Assembly: GCA_022695795.1 (NCBI GenBank)
Contig: MU404150.1
Coordinates: forward strand, 62,001 to 126,000
DNA length: 64,000 nucleotides
Direction of reading: 5' to 3'
From: Biscogniauxia marginata
Lineage: Eukaryota > Ascomycota > Sordariomycetes > Xylariales > Xylariaceae
In this document: piece by piece, positions 12,621-22,814 of the stretch
Layout: each line of letters starts with the position of its first letter
How positions within the stretch are numbered: position 1 is the first letter of the stretch
Notes under the pieces: model-generated
What the model saw: the letters and a program-made list of their open reading frames with translations, nothing else
Told to the model about the DNA's origin: nothing
The model's database searches: none
Program-made: the position numbers and the translations under genes

Positions 12621-13414
12621 TTTTAAAGGAATATGTTAATAAATATAAATTATTAAAACGTATTATTTTAAATAGAAATAAGCTATTTACTTCAAAGTTT
12701 TAAATAAATCTAATAAAACGAATAAGAGTTAAATAAAAGTTGTTTATAACATATTACCCCTAAATAAACAAATAAATAAAAAGACTAAATTAAACGATAA
12801 AATAATATTTATAAAGTTATATTAACTAAGAAATAAATAACTAAGTAGAATTGCTATTAATAACCTAAATAACATATAATACTTCGGTTAATAAAGACAT
12901 GAAAATGTTATTACACGAGGCAGTATACGGGTAGAAAGCAGAAATCTAAAGATAATCAATTAAACATACGGAAACACTAAAAATCGAAATAAAAACCCCG
13001 AGAATAAAAGTACTATCCGAAAAGGTTTAAGTAATATAATAACGACTATAAAAAGAATTACAATTTATTTAAAACAAAATAATAAAGTACTATAATAAAA
13101 AAAGAATTAAAGAACTAATTCTTAAAAGAGGAGATATAATTTATTTACTTCGTTAACGATAAGGCGTAACATTAAAAATACCTTAAATTAAAATAAAACG
13201 ACCTAATAAAAAACTTAAATTCAAGAAATTAAAACTATATAAAATTAAAAAGGTTATTTCGAAAGTTAATTACAAGTTAGTATTATTAAAAAGATTTAAA
13301 ATATATCTTATATTTTATATTTTACTTTTAAAACCAATATTAAATAACGTTATATTAAAAAATTAATTAAAATTTAAGAAAAACCCTAATAAATACGAAA
13401 TAAAAAAGATATTA

Positions 13415-13550
13415 AATTTAAAACGAGTTAAAGGTTAATTATAATATTTTGTTAAATGGGAAGGTTACTTACTAAAAGAAAACACTTAAGAACCTCTTAA
13501 GCACCTAAGGAACTTAACAAATGAATTTAAGAACTTTCACCGCTAGAACC
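13415..13550 (+). pseudogene. Chromodomain remnant of inner element
   Basis: Translation gives KRVKG, stop, L, stop, YFVKWEGYLLKENT, stop, EPLKHLRNLTNEFKNFH. This is a C-terminal integrase chromodomain (consensus YLVKWEGY...TWEP...L). It places the element in the chromovirus branch of Gypsy. The tryptophan of TWEP is now a stop, consistent with RIP. Confidence 0.82.
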
Positions 13551-14189
13551 CGGATCGGCTAGGAGGGCCCGAAAATCGGGGTCCTAATTTAGAAAAAACA
13601 AGTCGAAAAAGGGGACGGCCATAAAAGTAGTATTAATCTACTCGGCTAGCGAACACTGTTCGGTCGCTAGTTTGGCTTGCTCCTCTTTTAAACGCTTTTA
13701 TTCTTTTTTTTCTACCTTTTTTATCTCTTTAATGGAAAAAAAACCGCGTTTTAACATCTTTAAACCCCGCCTTTAAAAAAACTCTTTTTACTTGCGAATA
13801 TGAATTAATCGTCTTGCGAGGGCTTATAATTAATTATTAAAGAATTAAAGTTTCTCCTTTATTTTGTGACGTTTAACTGTTAATTTCTCGCGTTTTCGAT
13901 TTATATTAAATAAGTTAAATATCTCGATATTTAAACCGTTATAATGATAACAAACTTTAATTATATAGTTAAAATAGGTTTTAAATTCGAGAACTATAAA
14001 GTAAAGTAAATTAATTTTAAAATAATTAAAACAAAGAAATACCTTAAAACTAAAAAACTAAATATATATAATAAAAGAATCCCGGGACTCTTACCTACTT
14101 TTACGAGGTTTCGTAAGTAGCTTCGAAACACTAGACATTATAAAGAATAAAAAGGGAAGAACTTACTTGAGGTTTTTAGGACAAAGATC

Positions 14190-14207
14190 TAGGGAGAGAA
14201 GAAATAG
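14190..14207 (+). other. Polypurine tract before the 3' LTR
   Basis: The sequence AGGGAGAGAAGAAATAG directly abuts the 3' LTR start at 14208. This is the expected priming site for plus-strand cDNA synthesis. The complement of a similar tract is seen in the outer element next to 1684. Confidence 0.7.
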
Positions 14208-14667
14208 TATTACAAATTAGCTCTATTAAAAGGAACCCTAATAAGGATGTTAAAATAAGAACTAAGAATATGCGAAATAGTAAGGATAACACATATTCTA
14301 TATAACATTACGTAATATTAAACTTGTATTAATTAATTAACTAGGACAAACCTAACATGGTGAGTTTAAATTAGTTTATTAACTTATTTAAGTTTAACAG
14401 TATTTAACATACCACAAGGAAGAAGTAATAAATATAAATAAACTAGACTTTCTTATATAATTAGTCTTTCGTTTTTTAACTATTAATTTAAAATTATAGT
14501 CACTTTTTAATATTATAATAAAAGTACCTTAAAATCTCTTTAACAAATAAAGCATTATAAATCTTTTGAATTAATCTTAATCCATTGTTACTTTTAAATT
14601 AAGAAAACCTAGTACGTACTTACCTGTGAAGTCAGCTGACTAGGAACACATAGGGAGGTTCGTCACA
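14208..14667 (+). repeat. 3' LTR of inner retrotransposon
   Basis: 460 bp aligning end to end with 7016-7476. It starts TATTACAAATTAGCTCTATT, the RIP form of the 5' LTR start, and ends GTTCGTCACA followed by the ATGAG duplication. Here the first half is mutated and the second half preserved, the mirror image of the 5' LTR. Confidence 0.93.
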
Positions 14668-15736
14668 ATGAGGTTTAACTTGGTTTTAGTGCTTTTTCTT
14701 GTTTCGGTATTACTTTTATGGTTTTCTTTTTTTTGCTGGTCGCCGCTTTTTCGTTATATTGTTTTTTTTAAGATATTATTCGAAGTTCTTGTTATTAATA
14801 GTAATTATTATTATAATATAATTATTAAATTTTTTTAAGTTCTTTTTTTTATATAAATTTATTTTATATAACTTATTTTTTATATATTTTTTAGTTTTTA
14901 ATAAAATAAGTAATATAAGCTCTTAATAAGTAGTTACGACTAATTTATAAGTCTTTTAAATTTAATAATATAATTTAAGGCCTTTTTATTTTATTATAAT
15001 TTATAAAATCGAGTTTTAGCTTATTATTTGAGAATTAAGTTGTTAAATATAAATTTAAGCTATTTTTTAAACTCCTTATAATTTTTAAAGATCTTTTTAT
15101 GTCTTTTTAAGCGTTTTGTTTATTATTTAAATAATTTTTTAATATTAATTAAAACTAGGTTAAGGTAGTTTTAACGAAAAACTAAAATATTATAAAAACT
15201 TTTTATTTTTTAGTAATAATTATCTCGTAATAAAATTATAAGTAGGTTTTAGTTTAAATTAAAAATCCTTTTAAATTATTTAACTTATTATATTTATTAA
15301 GTGTAATTAGTTTAAAACCTTTTATATCGAGAGTTGTTATGTTGTTTTCGTTATTTAAGCTATTAAGGTCGTTATCATTTAAAGGTGACTTTAGTTGTTT
15401 ATTTTTAGAAGGTAAAAGTTGTTTTACTTATTTATTTTCTTTTTTAAGTGCTTTTTTTTCTTTAAATGATTTTTCTTGTTAAGCTTTAAAGGTGTTTTTT
15501 TAAGGCTTTTTTTTTAATTGTAATTATAATTAATTTTTATGTTAGTTCTTTTAAACCTTTTTATTATATCGTAAAAGAATTTAAAGTTTTCGTTTAAAAG
15601 TTTATTAATTATTATTATTTTTTATTTCTTTTTTTGTTACTTTTTAGTTTTAAGGGGTATGTTTATCTTAAGACGGTTTAACCGAGAGTTTCTTCTTTTA
15701 AATTAATATTAAGTATTAATTAAAGAGCTATTAAAA

Positions 15737-16205
15737 TATAACGAACCTCTTTATATGTTTTTAGTTAATTAACTTTATAAGTAAATATATATTAAGTTTT
15801 CTTAATTTAAAAATAATAATAAATCAAGATTAATTTAAGAGATTTATAATGTTTCGTTTATTAAAGAGATTTTAAAGTACTTTTATTATAATATTAAAAA
15901 GTAATTATAGTTTTAAATTAATAATTAAAAAAATAAAATAATTAATTAAATATAAAGGAGATTTTAATTTATTTATATTTATACCTTTTTTTCATACTTT
16001 TTACTTTGATATATTAAATACTTATTAGATTTAATTAAATCTTAAATCACTTTAAATTTACTTATTAATACTCTCTCTAGATCTTAGATTTACTGAGATC
16101 CTAGTTACGTGATGTTACATTACATCTTCCTTTTAAGAAGTTTATTTCGGGGTATTCTTAACCCGTTCCGTCCCCTGGTCCTTTTAGACTAGTTGGTTCG
16201 TAATA
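15737..16205 (-). repeat. 5' LTR of the outer retrotransposon (right copy)
   Basis: 469 bp, starting TATAACGAACCTCTTTATAT and ending GGTTCGTAATA, followed by AACAC. The part facing the element interior is RIP-like. The outer ~125 bases (from about 16080) keep normal composition. The internal flank GAGCTATTAAAA matches the complement of the inner element's sequence just after its 5' LTR, so the two elements share their leader. Confidence 0.82.
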
Positions 16206-16259
16206 AACACACGGACCTTTTTACGTATTTCTTTATACGTTTCACTTTTATTTTTTTTA

Positions 16260-16421
16260 TTTTTACTTTTAATTAAACCTTATAATTATATAACTAAAAA
16301 AAAGGTCCGAGATTTTTACGACTTTTACGCGTAAAGTTATGAATTTTTAAAAAAAGTCGATTTTGTATGGAAAATCAAGTGGCCCACTCGCTTGTGTGGC
16401 CCACTTGCTTATGAGACACGT
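16260..16421 (-). repeat. Right terminal inverted repeat of the foldback/MITE-like element
   Basis: It mirrors 959-1121, ends CTTATGAGACACGT and is followed by TA. Together with the left arm it defines the oldest insertion of the nest. Confidence 0.8.
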
Positions 16422-16423
16422 TA

Positions 16424-18300
16424 TATATACCTACCTAGATGACTAAGCCGTCACACCTCCCTCTTTATTGTATCTTTCATTTTAACATGATTAATTCGTA
16501 GGCTTCGCCTTAAAATTACGCCGGCCGTAAGAAGTATAAGTGGGATTTTATATCCTTTGGTGTTGCGATTGTTCTTGGCCGTCACAACTCGTAAAAGAAT
16601 AATACCTAGGTAGGCGCATCGATAATATAGTATATCCCCTCTTTCTCGATCGCCTATTCGTATCTGTCTCTGACTTTGTCACCTTCGGCTGAAGCCTCAT
16701 ACCGAAAATGCTGACAAAACATTGGATGTAGTGGCTTTTGTCGCGAAGGCCGACAACGCGAGCACTTCGCGAGAGGAACAAGGCTCAACAACGTATGGGG
16801 ACCCGTATAAGTGCCGAAAAGGGGTTTCCCCGCAAAATGGTTATGTTATCACATGTGAATTAACGATAGGTTAAGCCGGTACACTGTATAGCAGGTTCTA
16901 GGTCATAATGAGGGGTACAGAATACCAGAAGAAATCCCTGTAACTAGCTCTCCATCATCCTTATCCAGCCCGCATTCGTTTCTATTTACGAACAAACTGG
17001 TAGTCTAATCGTGGGCCAAGACTCTACTCCTCGCTAGTGTAGTGGAGAAAGACGCGCTCCAGGGAACGACCGACAACCTGCCATAATGCAAGCCATGCGA
17101 AGCTACAACATATCTCTTCGCCGTTCTATTTACTTATAAGGCTATAGCTCTGCTCCACGGCCCTACATGTAGCCAACTACAAATATAGAGCTACCCCGGT
17201 GCAACCCTCCTTCAGGGTTAGGTGATAACTTCGTTGTGGGGCGAGGAACTAGAACTAAAGGTACACGGATAAACGGCCGTTTTATACCCCAATGGCCCCT
17301 TTGTCTCCCAATCACCCTTCTTTCCTGTATTCCCAAGGCTATAGGTCACGACAGTAGGTTAAGTAGGCTAGGCTCATGACAATAAGTGGGCCTCTAACAC
17401 ATATCTAGACTCACTCTTGGACTAATACACTTCATCTTAACCTCGTATCTTAGTCCTGGCTCAGTAAGTTCTCCCGTTAAAATCCAAGTAAATCAAAAGG
17501 CACACCTTCGAGGACAGTTGGGAGGTGGCAGAAGCCTGAAGACATGGAACGACACTTAGCTGTAGGACAATATTTACTTAGGCATCGTAGGTATATCAGA
17601 AACGGCAAACAATATCAATTCCTTCTGCCACGACTATATATGTAGATATCCTTTATTCCCGCCCGTGTACTCAACTCTGACTTAGTGAGCAACGTATTGT
17701 ATAGATCTACCAGGCCTACACACAGTAACGGTGTGCTTATAAGATACTTTTAGGAGGGGTAGCTGGACCTTTCTCGGTTGCGTAGATAGATTTTTCGAGG
17801 AAGTTATAGTTCTAATGAAGTTTTTATCATATTTCATAATGGAAATTTATTTCAAAATTAATAGACATGAAAATTGATTTTATTTCAATGTAAGTACCTC
17901 CTAAGTTATCTAATCTTTTTTTTTTTAAAGAACTGACTTTTTCGTAACTTGATCGGCTGACTCGAGCGTGGAGAAAATCTGGGGAATGTGGTATATTTCG
18001 AAGAATCCAAGAGTCGTATGTGCTAAGAGACATGGTCACCTCAAAAAGGCGTAGTAATTAATTGGTGCTTTCCAAAACAAGGTTTATAACCCGTCGGGCA
18101 TGGTGTTCCCTTTCAAGTCCGCACGTCGTCGTTATATTGCTGTAATATTACAGGTTCACCTGAAATGGTGGGGAGACGTGGAGCAGTCTGTTCCATTGAA
18201 TCTTCCTTAGCGTCTGAAGGCTCGGCTTTAAACAAGTTCACTTAAGAGCGAGCTGAAAAGAATCTCGATACTTGATAAGTAGTCGCTAAGTCCTTGTGGC
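16424..18300. other. Gene-free stretch with one diverged miniature LTR-like repeat
   Basis: Base composition is near normal. Reading frames are short and lack codon structure. The only recognised feature is a diverged relative of the 132-bp TGTTGA..TCAACA element at about 17386-17464. Confidence 0.4.
17386..17464 (+). repeat. Diverged partial copy of the 132-bp LTR-like element
   Basis: The stretch containing CTAGACTCACTCTTGGACTA and TACACTTCATCTTAACCTC matches the second half of the elements at 41988-42119 and 47817-47946. The start and end are not preserved and no target duplication is visible. Confidence 0.5.
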
Positions 18301-18312
18301 TACACGACAGCC

Positions 18313-18320
18313 TATATAAA
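18313..18320 (+). promoter_or_regulatory. TATA box for the NmrA-like gene
   Basis: TATATAAA lies 91 bp before the ATG at 18411, a normal distance for a fungal core promoter with a short leader. Confidence 0.5.
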
Positions 18321-18410
18321 TGCATTATTGAATGCGAAGAGAAACACATCTCACACACACGAGAACACCTCAGAGTTTTTATCAACTGATCTCTCTGTCT
18401 ACTCGCCGAT

Positions 18411-19387
18411 ATGCTCGTCTTAATAGCAGGTATCACAGGCATGTGCGGCCAGGCGGTCGCCAAAGCCGCCCTTTCTCAAGGCCACAAGGTCCGTGGTTCC
18501 GGCAGAAGCCCAGATAAGCTGGATAGTAAAACCGCTTCTCAGCTGGAAGGTTTTGTGCAGACGAAGGATATGCTCGATACGGCTGCCTTGGATAAAGCCG
18601 TTAGCGGTGTCGACGCTGTCGTATGTGCTTTGAATAACGCGCCTGAGGTGATAGTAGCCGGGCAGCTTGCTTTACTGTGGGCAGCAGAGCGGGCCGGTGT
18701 CAAGGTAGGAATTCCTGAATATAATTCTATATAGCTAGATGCAGGAATATCTGATACTGACTACTACTGGACTCGCAGATCTTTCACGCTGCGTCCTGGA
18801 ACTACGACTGGACGAAGCTGCAGCCAGGCGATCATGAGAACTATGACGCCTACCTTGCGTTTAAGCGCACCGCTGAGCTCACCAGCGCCATCAAGCTCAT
18901 CTACGGGTTCACTGGTGGTATATTGGAGTGGTCGTGGTACTACAGCGACCGCGGAACTCCGATAGACACTAAATCTCGAACAATATCGTACTTCGGCGAT
19001 GGCACGCAGCAGTCAATCTGGATCACGGTGGACGATCTTACGGCCTACACGTTGAAAGCAATCACGGCGCCTGAAGCAGCTAATGGTGGGAATTACTATG
19101 TAGAGAGCTTTCGTTGCACCTGGCTGGAGATGGGAGAGACGTACGGCAAGGTGCGGGGCATCCAGATAAAGGGTGTTAGTGTCGGCGATGAGAATGCGCT
19201 GAATGGTATGCTTCAAGGGGCGCGACAGGCAACCAGCCCACGGGATTGGCGCACATATATCGGGCTTGCGTACGCTAAATTGTTTTTCAATCCGGCCTTG
19301 CTTCATGAACCGACAGATAGCAAGAAGTGGTCAGATATCAAGCAGACGAGCCTGAAGGAATGGTTCGAACAGCACCCGGACGTCTAA
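18411..19387 (+). CDS. NmrA-like / NAD(P)-binding reductase-type protein (two exons)
   Basis: Exons 18411-18704 and 18779-19387, with a 74-bp intron (GTAGGA..CGCAG), give 300 residues. The N-terminus MLVLIAGITGMCGQAVAKAA is a Rossmann fold with the GxTGxxG dinucleotide loop of the atypical SDR (NmrA/isoflavone-reductase-like) group. The central AAERAGVK leads into IFHAASWNYDWTKL across the intron, the usual site of 'AGVKRF(I/V)PS'. The C-terminal half (WITVDDLTAYTLKAI, ending SLKEWFEQHPDV) also fits this group. The classic Tyr-Lys dehydrogenase pair is not obvious. Such proteins are either redox sensors binding NAD(P) or small-molecule reductases, and the sequence does not decide which. The gene stands alone next to the repeat nest. 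Confidence 0.82.
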
Positions 19388-20142
19388 AAAGAACCTTCCT
19401 CTTCCAGTAGCTAAAATCAGTAGGGATAGGGAAATTTCGAAATTCATTCACTTGAAGTTTCTGTGGCAAGCGTAAATTTAACATGATATCATGTGACATA
19501 AAAAAACTACAAAGTTCCGATTTCTTTGATGTAACGATTCCTTCCCCTGCTATAGACCTTAAGCAACCACAGATCAGCTAAGCTCCCTGTGTTTACGTAA
19601 GATATAGACAGCACTAATCTGTCATTCAGTACCTATCTTAACTTTTAAGTGTTTCCATGATCTACCGTGTTGCAATATTTCTGTTTAACATAGTTCGTAA
19701 TTATTGTGCAACGCAAGCCTTTACGACAACCTAAAAATAGTATTGTGCAGTTGCTCACATTTTAAACTTGGCAGCCATAAAAGAATTGAAACCCAGCGTA
19801 ACTAGTGGGCCGCCGACTTGATCCGCCGTATTGATTTCTATAGCCCTGTATCTAATTATTGCAGTGTTTTGTACCGGCACATTTATATTTATTGAATGTA
19901 CATGTGTATCGTCACGACACGAACTTATAATGGGGTACATAGTTGTTGCGCGAAGAGCTAAAAATGGAGATACATTGGCCACAGTCCTCTTACAAAATAC
20001 TCCTTTTGTTCCCATTCAGACCTGTCACCGCTTGACTAGTGCAAGCCACGATAGTCCCTAGCGGAGGTTCCTTGACAGGTATGCTGACTATATCATCGTC
20101 ATTACACGATGTACCATAACGCAGTGTGTGGCACGGCATACT
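19388..20142. other. Intergenic region, nothing recognised
   Basis: Convergent 3' flanks of the NmrA-like gene and the SDR. Short reading frames on both strands overlap one another and show no family signature. Confidence 0.35.
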
Positions 20143-20952
20143 TTACCAGGGCAACACAGTGCCGTCATAGTTCTGAAAGGTACCACTGATGTCCCTGGTA
20201 GCCTTGTCAATGACCTTAACCATCGAGGATACACTGGTGTCAATAGAAATCGCGCCTAGGTGTGACGGCTCAAGGTTTGAGCTTTTGTATGTCTCGGCTC
20301 CGAACTCCGTGGCCACCACGCCGGGGTGGAAAACGAAGCTCGTTAACCAAGGCTCCTCGAAGTGGATACGGCGGATAAACCAGTTCAACGCGGCTTTACT
20401 GCTACCGTATGGGCTGTGGAAGTTCGGCACGCCCGCCAGGGACTCCTGGAATCCCATAGACCCTATAAGAGTAGAAATGGCGACGAAGGTAGGATTACCG
20501 GTTTTGCTGGCCTGGAGGAGATCGGTAGTAGCTTGGAAAAGTGTCAGGGGACCAGTCGCGTTTACCACGAAGTGTTCGGTGGCACTCTTAACGGTGGTCT
20601 TCCGGACGGTTGTGCCGTAGAGGGAAGCGCCGGCATTGGCAATAATAACGTCGAGCGAGGTAATGCCGTGTTGTTCTTGGATCTGGGCCACCGCTTTAGT
20701 GGCGTCGTCCTCAATAGCTGAGTCGACCTTGACGGTGATCAGTTTGGAACCTGCGGCAGTTGGTAGTGTCTGGAGGCTCTTGGCCGTTGCGCTCGAGGGG
20801 TCTCGCACGGCGGCAATCACGGTAGTAGAGGGCCTTTTCAGGAAGGTCTGTACAAAGCCCTTGCCAATGCCGCGATTAGCACCGGTAATGAAGTATTTAG
20901 TTGGCGCACTCATCTTCCTTTCGTGTGCAGACTGGGTTGCTGGTGGCCGCAA
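20143..20952 (-). CDS. Short-chain dehydrogenase/reductase (classical SDR)
   Basis: A single-exon protein of 269 residues from the first ATG. The in-frame ATG at residue 14 (MSAPTKYFITGANRG, start at 20913) is the more likely start because the Rossmann strand follows at once. Motifs: cofactor loop TGANRGIG, NAG-type motif IIANAGA, active site Ser (AISTLIGS) and YGSSK. The arginine in AAVRDPSS suggests NADP preference. Fungal relatives include ketoreductases of the norsolorinic-acid-reductase type, but the substrate cannot be told from sequence. Its start region has a TATATA stretch at about 21031 on the opposite side, 80-120 bp upstream. It converges on the NmrA-like gene; both are reductase-fold proteins, but no polyketide synthase or other cluster gene is in the window. 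Confidence 0.88.
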   Translation of the reverse strand: MRPPATQSAHERKMSAPTKYFITGANRGIGKGFVQTFLKRPSTTVIAAVRDPSSATAKSLQTLPTAAGSKLITVKVDSAIEDDATKAVAQIQEQHGITSLDVIIANAGASLYGTTVRKTTVKSATEHFVVNATGPLTLFQATTDLLQASKTGNPTFVAISTLIGSMGFQESLAGVPNFHSPYGSSKAALNWFIRRIHFEEPWLTSFVFHPGVVATEFGAETYKSSNLEPSHLGAISIDTSVSSMVKVIDKATRDISGTFQNYDGTVLPW

Positions 20953-21039
20953 CTAAAAGTGTGAAGGATAGTGGGAGTGGGAGGGGGGAGTGGGTGGTAT
21001 TTCGGAAAAGGTATACGTAGGGGTGGTGGATATATACTT

Positions 21040-22336
21040 CCCTCTGAAAGGCTAGCATCATATACTCTCTGTCCTCTAGTGTTTGCATGTTGCAAAGGTG
21101 ACTTATTATACTGAGTTCGAATCGAGAGATCGGATTCGGGAGCTATCAGTACTCCGCGGTGCGGGCACGGCGTATGTCTGCTAAGCTCGAATGTGAAACG
21201 GCCAAGCATTGGTTAGGTAAGACCTGATGGGGATCTGAACATCAACGTTCCCCTCCTTCGCTAAGAAATAGAGAATTCTCAAAACCCTGCTTCGCGGCAG
21301 GCCGGCCGCCATTTCAATAAGGTCCGCTATATACTCGGAGATAGCATCGGCTCGTTTCGTAACTCCTTTTGCCGTGTTAATGCTAGAGAAACCTGATCCT
21401 GGGGTTATGTTGTCGGCACTAATTATTGTAGCCGACGGACCGTGCTCGACTCCACAGCTCCAGTAGAAGCTCGAGGTTTCGTCATTGGGTCTGGCGTGGC
21501 GTCAACGGCGAGGTGGATGATGGACGACGCGGGTATAAAGTAATGAACAGATGACAGGGGTCGGTTGAGCGTATAAAGCTGGAAATGGCTAATAAAGTCC
21601 ATGGATGGGAACTGCTGCTTGCGTACAAACATCGCATGGGTGGATGCAGGAACCAATAATACGTAGATTGAAGACCGGCTGGAAGAGGACTAGGATGGCG
21701 GGGTGATAATACATGTTGAAGTGACTTTTAGTATGTCTGGATAGATGAATGATGGCCAAAAATATTCACTGTGTGAATAGAACTGTTGGAATGTAGTTAT
21801 GACCTATTCACAGAGCCTCAGGTATACCATTGCACCAGTTAACATATCTACTTACTATAGATCGTTACTATATCTCGACTTATAACTAGCTTGTTGCGCG
21901 AGTGTAGTAAGTACATCAAATGATCAATGGGCTGACTCGCTTGGTTCATAGAAGACCTGTAGGCGGAGCGCACATTCGAGGGCTTGATTTAATTTAATGG
22001 CCTTCATATTGTAGTAGCCTAGACTGTTATTTTATCTTTATCTTCATTTTTACGTGAGCAATACATTCTAGGCTCAATGGTGAGCAGAAGGTGGATACTT
22101 AGATTGATCGCGGAGGTAAGGATTGTCTATAGTGAAGATGCATAGATACATGACTATTAGTGTCACGCTAGGCTTGACAACGAGCGTACTCGATTCATTG
22201 GTTCGTAAAATCCATCTTCATTTAATACAATCTCTCCCACCTTGTCCCTACTCTGTGAAAGAAACCTGGCGAACTTTTAGAGATACCGGTTAACCACACA
22301 TATTCCAAGACAACGTTCAGCGAGCTCGGGCACTAT
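21040..22336. other. Intergenic region, nothing recognised
   Basis: Normal composition with isolated short frames. One minus-strand frame (21423-21656) has some coding look but no motif or splice partner, so it is not called. Confidence 0.35.
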
Positions 22337-22651
22337 CTAACTCAACCTGGCATAAATGCTCAACGTGGAATTGCCAGCACCATAGCAGCCCGCAACAAGA
22401 TCCTTGATGGAATGAGTACTCCCACTGCAGCCATCCCCAGTATGTTTCTCGATCCGAACGAGATTGCAATCAATGCCGAGGAGGAATGACTGGCGGTCTG
22501 CCATGTCGATGCAGGTACCCCATGAGGGAATGGTACGCACCGAACCCTTGCTCCCAGTACAGTTCTTATTTTCGTACCTCGTAAGTGTACACTCGGCACT
22601 GGTAAGCCCAAAGGCTACAGTGGATAAGAGAAAGACGACGTTGTAGAGCAT
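22337..22651 (-). CDS. Small secreted cysteine-rich protein
   Basis: 104 residues in one exon. Residues 1-19 (MLYNVVFLLSTVAFGLTSA) form a clear signal peptide with an A-x-A-like cleavage end. The ~85-residue mature protein has six cysteines, enough for three disulfides, and an N-glycosylation motif (NST) near the end. I do not recognise the family. Size, cysteine content and secretion are those of fungal apoplastic small secreted proteins, which include candidate effectors, but nothing here proves such a role. A TATATAAAGG box lies about 150 bp upstream. Confidence 0.75.
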   Translation of the reverse strand: MLYNVVFLLSTVAFGLTSAECTLTRYENKNCTGSKGSVRTIPSWGTCIDMADRQSFLLGIDCNLVRIEKHTGDGCSGSTHSIKDLVAGCYGAGNSTLSIYARLS

Positions 22652-22800
22652 TTTGGGTGTGTATTTGCAATAGCTAAAGGTCTGTGTTGGTGATTCCTTA
22701 TTGAGACTTTGAGAATCTAATTAGAGAATGAATGAGTTTTGATGAATAGTGGCGCTGATGATGTAGTAGAGTAGTCTGGATATATTATGAAGTTTATATG

Positions 22801-22810
22801 CCTTTATATA
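22801..22810 (-). promoter_or_regulatory. TATA box of the small secreted protein gene
   Basis: On the minus strand this reads TATATAAAGG, about 150 bp upstream of the ATG at 22651. Confidence 0.45.
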
Positions 22811-22814
22811 AGTC

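Larger units (their letters stand above)
7016..14667 (+). mobile_element. Inner Gypsy/chromovirus LTR retrotransposon, plus strand, RIP-inactivated
   Basis: A 7.65-kb element with LTRs at 7016-7476 and 14208-14667, flanked by perfect ATGAG duplications at 7011-7015 and 14668-14672. Order on the plus strand: gag (from about 7551), reverse transcriptase (about 10.7-11.7 kb), integrase zinc-binding and core (about 12.2-12.6 kb), chromodomain (about 13.4 kb) and a purine tract before the 3' LTR. That gag-RT-IN-chromodomain order is the Gypsy chromovirus plan. Stops are everywhere (TAA, TAG), and LTR comparison shows only C-to-T and G-to-A changes, mostly at CpA/TpG. No canonical TGG primer-binding site directly follows the 5' LTR. 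The element is nested inside the outer minus-strand element of the same or a sister family. Confidence 0.93.
1189..16205 (-). mobile_element. Outer Gypsy/chromovirus LTR retrotransposon, minus strand, interrupted and RIP-inactivated
   Basis: It is bounded by LTRs at 1189-1683 and 15737-16205 in minus orientation and flanked by the direct repeat AACAC (1184-1188 and 16206-16210). Without the nested element at 7016-14667 its own length is about 7.4 kb. On the minus strand a reverse-transcriptase remnant (about 4380-4565) and a chromodomain remnant (about 2330-2465) are readable through many TAA stops. The gag start near 15660 reads ATA CCC CTT AAA ACT AAA, the RIP-altered form of the ATG CCC CCT AAG ACC AAA seen in the inner element. 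It inserted into the foldback element whose arms lie just outside. It cannot encode a working protein. Confidence 0.88.

Noticed and set aside
18411..20952. Secondary-metabolite cluster suggested by adjacent NmrA-like and SDR genes
   Set aside because: No backbone synthase, transporter, P450 or cluster regulator is present in the window.
20189..20956. Plus-strand frames opposite the SDR gene
   Set aside because: Antisense shadows without motifs; the minus strand carries the complete SDR signature.
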